From an uncultured Ruminococcus sp. (GTDB taxonomy: Bacteria; Bacillota; Clostridia; Oscillospirales; Ruminococcaceae), in NCBI GenBank assembly GCA_947177935.1, contig CAMWWG010000089.1, forward strand, positions 1 through 5,290: a stretch of 5,290 nucleotides of DNA. Direction: 5' to 3'. The translations under genes were made by a program, and so were the position numbers. Positions 1 to 4,454 of the stretch are shown piece by piece (position 1 is the first letter of the stretch; each line of letters opens with the position of its first letter). The notes below the pieces were generated by a model. It saw only the letters and a program-made list of their open reading frames with translations, searched no databases and was not told the DNA's origin.

Positions 1-121
1 ATATGTCTTTTATATATCCTTTTTTCGTTTTTTGTATGCACAAATCCCGTAAACATTGTAAAATAAGAATTTGTTGACATGCTCAATTGTAATCATTTCC
101 ATTGCATCATATCCATTTCTT
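1..121. other. AT-rich intergenic stretch, no gene recognised
   Basis: This left edge is AT-rich and holds no supported gene. The longest item with any protein-like look is a 30-codon minus-strand reading frame (102 down to 10). Its second methionine begins MITIEHVNKF, which resembles the first residues of ABC-transporter ATPases, but it runs into a lysine-rich tail and a stop with no Walker motif and no good ribosome binding site. A TTGACA at 74-79 has no matching -10 box at 16-18 bases on the plus strand. It may be decayed gene remnants; nothing is called. Confidence 0.5.
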
Positions 122-152
122 AAAAAATAGTACAGGATTTCTCCTGTACTAT
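122..152 (-). terminator. Rho-independent terminator, minus-strand direction
   Basis: A perfect inverted repeat TAGTACAGGA / TCCTGTACTA (128-137 and 142-151) closes a four-base loop, with one further A-T pair outside (127/152). Read on the minus strand, the stem is followed at once by a run of six T (complement of 122-127), the form of an intrinsic terminator. On the plus strand the following tract (ataatttta) is weaker, so minus-strand use is favoured. It lies 5 bases past the stop of the possible broken minus-strand gene at 157-353. Confidence 0.7.
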
Positions 153-156
153 AATT

Positions 157-353
157 TTAGAATATCATTTTCAACTTTTTATCTACTTTTGCACCGATTT
201 CCGTATTCGCAGTTTGAAGCGTTCCACCGCATTTCTTACAGATGATCCGGCAGATGTATAAGCTGAGCATCCCCACGATAAATATGAAAAAAATTTAATT
301 GCGTGTGCATAGTACGTCTTGAAAAATTCAACGAATATATCAGGAGTGAACAT
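157..353 (-). pseudogene. Possible frameshifted small membrane protein gene
   Basis: Two overlapping minus-strand frames join into one plausible 65-residue product if one base is restored, or a -1 shift occurs, at the run of seven A (plus strand 287-293; T on the coding strand). The first part starts at an ATG at 353 (MFTPDIFVEF). The second continues with a hydrophobic stretch (FFIFIVGMLSLYI), a cysteine cluster (CRIICKKCGG) and a lysine-rich tail, stopping at 157-159. A good minus-strand terminator lies immediately downstream, which is the main reason to think a gene was here. Against it: GGAGG sits directly against the ATG with no spacing, no clear minus-strand promoter is visible, and the family is not recognised. 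Without a frameshift, the second frame alone could give a 39-residue peptide from a GTG at 276. This could equally be a non-coding remnant. Confidence 0.3.
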
Positions 354-403
354 CCTCCACTTCTGTAAGTGGGGAATGAATTTTAAGAACTTTTGATATT
401 GTA

Positions 404-432
404 TTGACAATGCAATGAAAAAGTGATATAAT
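404..432 (+). promoter_or_regulatory. Strong sigma-A type promoter of the lipoprotein gene
   Basis: TTGACA (404-409) and TATAAT (427-432) are both exact consensus with the optimal 17-base spacer, and TGA just before the -10 gives an extended -10 motif. Transcription would start near 439, leaving a leader of only about 19 bases. The -35 box overlaps an inverted repeat ATTGT-ATTG-ACAAT (398-411), which could be an operator or chance. Confidence 0.85.
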
Positions 433-457
433 AGCAACAAGAAAGGGGGTGTGCAAC

Positions 458-979
458 ATGAATAAAAAACGAATCTTATTTGGTGGGCTATATGCTGCTT
501 TATTTCTAATTTTATCAGGCTGTGGTGCAGACATACAGGAGTCCATTCCTATGACTTCGAGCAACACACAGGAGACGGTAGTTTCTTCTGAACAACAAAG
601 TGAACAGTTTTATCTTGATGCAACATGGGCTGCAGCATCTGCAATTAGAGCAGAGTCTGGATTTTATTTTGCAGAGTATCCCGTACAAGATACAATTGTG
701 CATGATATATTCCGTCAGGAAGACGGTTTAGGCAGTGAGATTATTTCACGCCATCCATATCTAGAGGGCATGGAATTTATTATCGTACTCAATGAGAAGA
801 ATTTTCCTCTCAATGTATTTTTGTATCAACCGAATACTGATCCTGTTAGCATGGCATGTGCTGGTGAATATGACAGTATATCTGACTGGGGCTTTGCTTC
901 ATGGGCTGATGTATTAAAGCATTTTGAGTTGTCTACATTAGATTCAAGTGAATTTGATACTAGTCCACAGGATTCATAA
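458..979 (+). CDS. Small secreted lipoprotein of unknown function
   Basis: A 173-residue predicted lipoprotein exported by Sec and anchored to the outer face of the membrane. The N-terminus is a lipoprotein signal peptide: MNKKR, a hydrophobic core at about residues 6-19, then lipobox LSGC with the modified cysteine at residue 22. A Ser/Thr/Gln/Glu-rich linker follows (about 24-50), then a globular part (about 51-160) rich in aromatic and acidic residues, ending in an acidic Ser/Asp tail. I recognise no family. The ATG at 458 is preferred over an in-frame GTG at 449 because the purine-rich GAAAGGGGG at 441-449 sits 8 bases before it, and the GTG falls inside that site. The gene is single, with its own consensus promoter and terminator, and is visibly more AT-rich than the asnB and mtaB genes, which may point to separate acquisition. 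Binding protein, immunity-like protein or stress lipoprotein cannot be told apart. Confidence 0.88.
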   Translation: MNKKRILFGGLYAALFLILSGCGADIQESIPMTSSNTQETVVSSEQQSEQFYLDATWAAASAIRAESGFYFAEYPVQDTIVHDIFRQEDGLGSEIISRHPYLEGMEFIIVLNEKNFPLNVFLYQPNTDPVSMACAGEYDSISDWGFASWADVLKHFELSTLDSSEFDTSPQDS

Positions 980-1020
980 AATAGTCTGTGCATTAAAAAA
1001 TGTACAGACTATTTTGTTTT
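978..1020 (+). terminator. Rho-independent terminator after the lipoprotein gene
   Basis: A 16-pair stem: a perfect 12-base repeat AAAATAGTCTGT / ACAGACTATTTT (978-989 and 1004-1015) extended inward by four more pairs including one G-U (990-993 / 1000-1003). It closes a 6-base loop and is followed by a T-rich tract to 1020. The left arm begins inside the TAA stop codon (977-979), so the gene ends essentially in the terminator. The A-rich left flank means it could also act on minus-strand transcripts. Confidence 0.88.
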
Positions 1021-1154
1021 ACCATATTTTCAGGACAAAAATAAGTAGTTAAACACTATGATAGTGAGATTATGGGAAAATTTAAAAGAAGATACGATTC
1101 AAATTATTCAATGTGGTTAACGTGACAGGGAAAAATAATTGATGTGATTACAAG
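1021..1154. other. AT-rich unassigned segment between convergent genes
   Basis: No gene is recognised outside the out-of-family asnB tail that overlaps its right part. Two very short plus-strand frames exist: 20 codons from an ATG at 1058 (MIVRLWENLK...), and an overlapping frame with a 17-residue end MGKFKRRYDSNYSMWLT before a TGA. Neither has a good ribosome site. A small palindrome CACTA-TGA-TAGTG lies at 1054-1066. The segment may be debris of the rearrangement that removed the 3' end of asnB. Confidence 0.4.
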
Positions 1155-2636
1155 AAAACGGAAAATGTCAGTATTGGTTTGACATTCTCCGTTTTTTACT
1201 TTTGTTACATTTACTTCAAGCAATGTCTGCATGAACCAGTCTAAATTTAAACGCATCATTTCACGCATTCGCTTTTCTGTGGGGGATTCTCCGGGGAGCA
1301 ATGCCGTCCGGGCAAGTGTATTCTGATATTCCCGGTGAATGTCATTCCGATTCCGGAGAAGTTCCGCAATTTCCGGCTTAGCAAAACTTAGTCTGTAATC
1401 TGTACTCTGTGACCAGGGAAATCCATAAGCCTCACGGATTTCCGGATCTCTGTACCAGGGATAACCGCCAAATAATTCATCTGCACACTCTCCGGAGAGT
1501 GCGACTGTGACATGATTCTTGATCTCTTTGCAGAATGCCAGCAAAGATGCATCCACATCCGCCATGCCGGGGAGATCCCTTGCCTCGACTGCCTGGAACA
1601 ATGCCGCCGCTAATTGCGGTGTGTCGATCACAGTCCAGTGATGTTCTGCATGTAAATATTCTTGCATGATCCGGATATATGCCGGATCGCTGTTCGGTTG
1701 GAATTTGCTTTTCTGAAAATATTTGTCATTATCCAGATAATCGACTGAGAATGTATGCAATGTGCGTCCCTGTTTCTGAAATTCTCTTGCTGCAACGGAA
1801 GAGATCAGACTGGAATCCAGTCCACCCGACAAAAATGTTCCGATTGGAACATCTGAAACAAGCTGTCTCCGGATGGCGTCCGTAACCAGAAATCGGACAT
1901 GTTCCGCAGTCTGGGCGAAATTTTCTGTATGTTCTTTGGCTTCGAGTTTCCAGTAGCAATGCGTTTCCAGTCCATTTTTTTCAGAATAATAAGCACAATG
2001 TGCCGGGAGAATTTCATGCATATGCCGAAAAACGCCGCATCCGGGTGTTCTGCCTGGACCAAATAGTAACACTTGACTAATGCCGTTCAGATCCATTTCG
2101 TGAGGAACGTCCGGATGTTTCAGAATTGCTTTTAATTCTGATCCGAAAATCAAAGCCGGGTGATCTGGATTTTGGTAATAGAATAACGGTTTGACGCCAA
2201 TCCGGTCACGGGCGAGAAACAATCTCTGCTGGGATGTTTCCCAGATGGCAAATGCAAAGATCCCGTTGAATTTTTCCACACACGCTGCACCATAGACAGC
2301 ATAAGCTTGCAGAATCACTTCTGTGTCGGAATTTGTTCGGAAATGACAGCCTTTTTCTTCAAGCTCTTTTCTTAATTCCGGCGTGTTATATAATTCGCCG
2401 TTGTAAATCATCCTATAAATTTCTTTTTGTTTCGGATCTGTGAAAGACATCGGCTGAATACCGGAAACAGGATCAATCACACAAAGTCTGGTATGCACCA
2501 GAGCTGCGTGTTCTGTCAGAAAAATGCCGTTCTGGTCAGGACCACGCCGGATGATTGCGCCCTGCATCTCTTTGCATATGGTTTCTTGTGTCCGGAGATC
2601 CTGCGTGAAGTCAATCATGCCTGCAATACCGCACAT
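1104..2636 (-). pseudogene. asnB: Asparagine synthetase (glutamine-hydrolysing), C-terminally truncated
   Basis: AsnB converts aspartate, ATP and glutamine to asparagine. The start is set by chemistry: MCGIAG places the nucleophile Cys at residue 2, to be exposed after Met removal. An AGGAG 8 bases upstream agrees; an in-frame GTG at 2645 abuts the Shine-Dalgarno and is rejected. The glutaminase domain is complete in appearance: RRGPD 30-34, HTRL 48-51, YNGELYN 78-84, NSDTE 102-106, FNGIFAFAIW 123-132, ARDRIGVKPL 142-151, GSELKAI 165-171. The synthetase domain shows the ATP PP-loop SGGLDSS (270-276) and LSGECADELFGGYPW (380-394). Family similarity ends at LDWFMQTLLE (residue 474). The expected DR..RMSM and GLEVRVPF motifs and about 130 further residues are absent, replaced by 36 unrelated residues. 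From family knowledge the full enzyme is about 600 residues; this frame has 510. Synthetase activity is probably lost; glutaminase activity might remain. Confidence 0.85.
1155..1197. terminator. Bidirectional terminator-like hairpin inside the abnormal asnB tail
   Basis: Arms 1155-1170 and 1180-1195 (AAAACGG...TGTCA / TGACA...CCGTTTT) pair over 16 positions around a 9-base loop. The single A/C mismatch on the plus strand becomes a G-U pair on the minus strand. On the plus strand the stem runs into TTTTTTACTTTTGTT, a good terminator tail that would stop read-through into asnB. On the minus strand the tail (TTTTCTTGT) is weaker. It lies within the 36-codon non-family tail of the truncated asnB, so it may be the original 3' terminator brought next to the break. 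Confidence 0.65.
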
Positions 2637-2715
2637 AGTTTTCACTCCTTATAGTTCATAATTTTTATGATAATAAGATAATAAATAATCGGCATAATGT
2701 ATTCTATGTAGGAGA

Positions 2716-2743
2716 TTCAGAAAAATTCTTATTCCATTCTGAA
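2716..2743. promoter_or_regulatory. Inverted repeat at the asnB transcription start, candidate operator
   Basis: TTCAGAA (2716-2722) and TTCTGAA (2737-2743) form a perfect 7-base inverted repeat separated by 14 bases. The repeat covers the predicted asnB start point (near 2739) and sits roughly 70 bases upstream of the predicted start of the LysR gene. The position suits a site for the divergent LysR regulator or another repressor. It could instead fold as a hairpin at the 5' end of the asnB mRNA. Which applies is inference. Confidence 0.4.
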
Positions 2744-2745
2744 AA

Positions 2746-2773
2746 ATTATATTTATAAAAAAATACTTGACAA
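2746..2773 (-). promoter_or_regulatory. asnB promoter
   Basis: On the minus strand: TTGTCA (complement of 2768-2773), a 16-base spacer, then exact TATAAT (complement of 2746-2751). Predicted start near 2739 gives a leader of about 100 bases before the ATG at 2636. The leader shows no T-box specifier or antiterminator motif; an AT-rich palindrome TCATAA-TTT-TTATGA lies at 2656-2670. Its -35 box overlaps the -35 box of the divergent LysR promoter. Confidence 0.75.
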
Positions 2774-2795
2774 ATGTTTTAAAATTGTGTAAAAT
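2767..2795 (+). promoter_or_regulatory. Promoter of the LysR-family regulator
   Basis: TTGACA (2767-2772), 17-base spacer, TAAAAT (2790-2795). Predicted start near 2802, leader about 70 bases. The -35 hexamer shares five bases with the asnB -35 on the other strand, so the two promoters should compete for RNA polymerase. Confidence 0.75.
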
Positions 2796-2871
2796 AATTA
2801 ATAGCTTAAAGTCAATTTTCTCGTTTCTAAAATAGTGAATTTAAAATAATGAAATTAAGGAGAGATTATCT

Positions 2872-3765
2872 ATGTTGGATTTCCGGATTGCTACGTTTCT
2901 GACGCTCTGTGAAACCAGAAGTTATACACAGACCGCCAAAATGCTCAATATCACACAGCCCTCTGTGACACAGCATATCAAACATTTGCAGAAGAAATAT
3001 CACTGCATTTTATTTCATTATGAATCCAAAACGCTTCGTCTGACGCAGGAAGGGGAATATCTTCGGGCACATGCTGAGGAAATGACCAGAATGAGCGCAA
3101 AAATTGTCTCAGATTTGCAGCGCATGGGGCAGGAAGAAGAACTGCTCCGCCTAGGTTGTCCGGGAGAGCTGGGAGAAACTGCTATTACCAGAATTGTGGC
3201 AAAAATGATGAAATCCGGTTTTGGGAAAATTTCTCTTGTAATACGTGATACACCTGAATTGCTTGCAATGCTCAGCAACAGTGATTTAGATCTTACGCTG
3301 ACGGATGCCTGCTATCAGGACAGCCGTTTTCAGGCAGAATCCATGGGAGAAGTGCCGTTTGCCGTCTACGCAGGAACAGAACTTGCTGCAAAGTATGATC
3401 ACTGTAAACTGGAAGAATTATTTGTAAATCCGTTATTATTGCAGAATCCGGGAACGTCCGCAAGAGGAATCCTGGAAAACTGTCTGACAGGATGGGACGT
3501 ATTCCCGGAGTCATTCGCAGACAAGATCACCGCTGGAAGCGATAATTGTCTGCGTGAACTGGCATCATCAGGAATGGGAATTTTGTTTGCATACAGATCC
3601 AGTATGAAAGATGCTGTGGATCAGGAAAAACTTGCGGAAATTGCCGTTTCTGATTTTTCTGAAAAGCGTTCTCTGGTATTCCAGTACAAGAGAAACAACC
3701 AGGAACGGGAAAGATTCCCGGCATTCTTTGAAAAATTCAGGGAACTGTGGGATGAAAGCATTTAA
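2872..3765 (+). CDS. LysR-family transcriptional regulator
   Basis: A 297-residue cytoplasmic DNA-binding regulator, full length for LysR proteins (usually about 290-310). The N-terminal winged helix-turn-helix covers about residues 1-60, with the family pattern FLTLCETRSYTQTAKMLN then ITQPSVTQHIKHLQ (recognition helix about 28-40) and the wing RLTQEGEYL (56-64). A linker helix follows to about 88, then the periplasmic-binding-protein-like effector domain (about 91-297: LLRLGCPGEL, LDLTLTD, SSGMGILFAY). AAGGAG at 2857-2862 lies 9 bases before the ATG and confirms the start. It is divergent from asnB with overlapping promoters, so it probably controls asnB and itself, with an effector perhaps related to nitrogen or amino acids. 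The effector cannot be read from sequence. If asnB is really broken, this regulator may have lost its target or may act elsewhere. Confidence 0.93.
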   Translation: MLDFRIATFLTLCETRSYTQTAKMLNITQPSVTQHIKHLQKKYHCILFHYESKTLRLTQEGEYLRAHAEEMTRMSAKIVSDLQRMGQEEELLRLGCPGELGETAITRIVAKMMKSGFGKISLVIRDTPELLAMLSNSDLDLTLTDACYQDSRFQAESMGEVPFAVYAGTELAAKYDHCKLEELFVNPLLLQNPGTSARGILENCLTGWDVFPESFADKITAGSDNCLRELASSGMGILFAYRSSMKDAVDQEKLAEIAVSDFSEKRSLVFQYKRNNQERERFPAFFEKFRELWDESI

Positions 3766-3782
3766 AATAATAAAAAATAATA

Positions 3783-3819
3783 AGAACAAGCGAACCGCCT
3801 GGAGCAGTCCGCTTGTTCT
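3783..3819. terminator. Shared terminator hairpin between lysR and the HPr-like gene
   Basis: A perfect 10-base stem AGAACAAGCG / CGCTTGTTCT (3783-3792 and 3810-3819) with a 17-base loop. On the minus strand it is followed by TTATTATTTTTTATTATTTT, a good terminator tail for the HPr-like gene that reads toward it. On the plus strand the tail is weak (GTTTGCAG), but the hairpin lies 17 bases after the LysR stop, so it probably serves both convergent genes. Confidence 0.7.
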
Positions 3820-3924
3820 GTTTGCAGAATATCTAATATATGTTTCTATATATTTCCTTATTTCTGAGTTCTTTCTCTTGTATTTTTTTGCTGTTTTGTT
3901 GTCTGACAAGTTTCTATTAAAAAT

Positions 3925-4155
3925 TTATTTTACAATGTACTTGTCAATTGCAGAGAACAGATCCTCTGCGTCTTCTGTGTGTGCACGAAGTACAATCGGA
4001 TTGGACAGATCCAGGCTGTAGATACCCATGATAGACTTTGCATCCACGATGTAACGCCCGGACACCAGATCAATGTCAAAACCGAATGTCATGATGACAT
4101 TCACGAATGCCTGCACGTCAACAAACGTGCTCAGTTTAATTTTTGTTTCTGTCAT
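3925..4155 (-). CDS. HPr-like protein lacking the phosphocarrier histidine
   Basis: A 76-residue protein with the HPr fold signature of the sugar phosphotransferase system. The pattern DIDL (27-30), SGRYIVDAKSIMG (32-44) and SLDL (47-50) matches the centre of HPr, where the serine of KSIMG (Ser41 here, Ser46 in classic HPr) is the target of HPr kinase. The active-site loop TGxHARPA is absent: the corresponding N-terminal stretch reads KLSTFVDVQAFV and contains no histidine, so it cannot act as a phosphoryl carrier from enzyme I. Such proteins are familiar to me from Clostridia; Bacillus Crh is a known regulatory HPr homologue without His15. A regulatory role is therefore plausible but inferred. 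The start is the ATG at 4155 because AAGGAGG lies 9 bases upstream (4165-4171). The open frame extends to 4278, but the upstream part is basic, not HPr-like, and overlaps the leader. It is a single gene, divergent from mtaB and convergent with lysR. Confidence 0.85.
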   Translation of the reverse strand: MTETKIKLSTFVDVQAFVNVIMTFGFDIDLVSGRYIVDAKSIMGIYSLDLSNPIVLRAHTEDAEDLFSAIDKYIVK

Positions 4156-4190
4156 AAAACCAAGCCTCCTTAAAATCTGCTTGTTCTTTC

Positions 4191-4218
4191 CCGGAATTTC
4201 TCCGGAATGCTTCGGAAT
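4191..4218. repeat. Three phased CGGAAT repeats in the HPr-like gene leader
   Basis: CGGAAT occurs at 4192-4197, 4203-4208 and 4213-4218, that is, every 10-11 bases or about one helical turn. The first two copies also form an inverted repeat CCGGA-ATTTC-TCCGG (4191-4205). The repeats are in the untranslated leader just upstream of the Shine-Dalgarno. They could be a protein site, an RNA hairpin or chance. Confidence 0.35.
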
Positions 4219-4266
4219 TTTCTTTCTCTTTTTTCCTTGTGTACAGCTTTTTCTCACTGCACCTAC

Positions 4267-4295
4267 AGCATAACACAAATTCAGGATTTTGTCAA
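4267..4295 (-). promoter_or_regulatory. Promoter of the HPr-like gene
   Basis: On the minus strand: exact TTGACA (complement of 4290-4295), 17-base spacer, TATGCT (complement of 4267-4272). Start would be near 4260 and the leader about 105 bases. A 10-base palindrome TTTTGCAAAA lies a little upstream at 4318-4327. Confidence 0.75.
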
Positions 4296-4392
4296 GGGAT
4301 ATTTTTAAAATTCAGCGTTTTGCAAAATACAATTCCCGGAACTGCGAATATTCTATACATGTTTGATAGAGACCTGAAATATTTGACAATGC

Positions 4393-4422
4393 TTGACAGA
4401 GATCCAGAGAATGTGCTATAAT
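4393..4422 (+). promoter_or_regulatory. mtaB promoter
   Basis: TTGACA (4393-4398), 18-base spacer, exact TATAAT (4417-4422) with TGC just before it (extended -10). A second TTGACA lies 10 bases upstream (4383-4388) without a matching -10. The start near 4430 leaves a leader of about 25 bases. Confidence 0.8.
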
Positions 4423-4436
4423 GATAAAAATATTTT

Positions 4437-4443
4437 AAAGGAG
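4437..4443 (+). promoter_or_regulatory. Ribosome binding site deciding a TTG start
   Basis: AAAGGAG precedes two in-frame TTG codons, at 4446 (2 bases away, too close) and 4455 (11 bases away). There is no in-frame ATG or GTG between the stop at 4425 and the first conserved motif, so a TTG start, most likely 4455, is required. The ATG at 4477 is out of frame. Confidence 0.65.
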
Positions 4444-4454
4444 ATTTGAAAAAT

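Noticed and set aside
10..102. Minus-strand 30-codon frame beginning like an ABC ATPase (MITIEHVNKF)
   Set aside because: Too short, no Walker A, no convincing ribosome site; the resemblance covers about ten residues only.
1021..1214. Insertion sequence or MITE next to the asnB break
   Set aside because: No transposase fragment, no terminal inverted repeats paired across the segment and no target-site duplication could be identified by eye.
2427..2654. Plus-strand frame of 75 codons opposite the start of asnB
   Set aside because: Antisense shadow of the strongly conserved glutaminase domain, with no plus-strand ribosome site or family resemblance.
2637..2739. T-box or amino-acid riboswitch in the asnB leader
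   Set aside because: No T-box consensus (GGGTGGNACCGCG-like), no antiterminator pair and no terminator hairpin before the start codon; only AT-rich sequence and small palindromes.
3018..3278. Minus-strand frames inside lysR
   Set aside because: Shadows of the conserved regulator in other frames, with no supporting signals.
3611..4021. Plus-strand 136-codon frame overlapping the end of lysR and the HPr-like gene
   Set aside because: It runs out of frame through the conserved end of lysR, crosses a terminator hairpin and lies antisense to the HPr-like gene; composition is not protein-like.
4156..4278. Extended N-terminus of the HPr-like protein (117 residues)
   Set aside because: The extension includes the leader, its repeats and a strong AAGGAGG site placed correctly for the ATG at 4155; it has no HPr similarity.
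4310..4330. Catabolite-responsive (cre) site near the HPr-like promoter
   Set aside because: The minus-strand TTGCAAAACGCTGAA resembles a cre site but is one base out of register with the consensus, so the central CG and the closing CA do not align.
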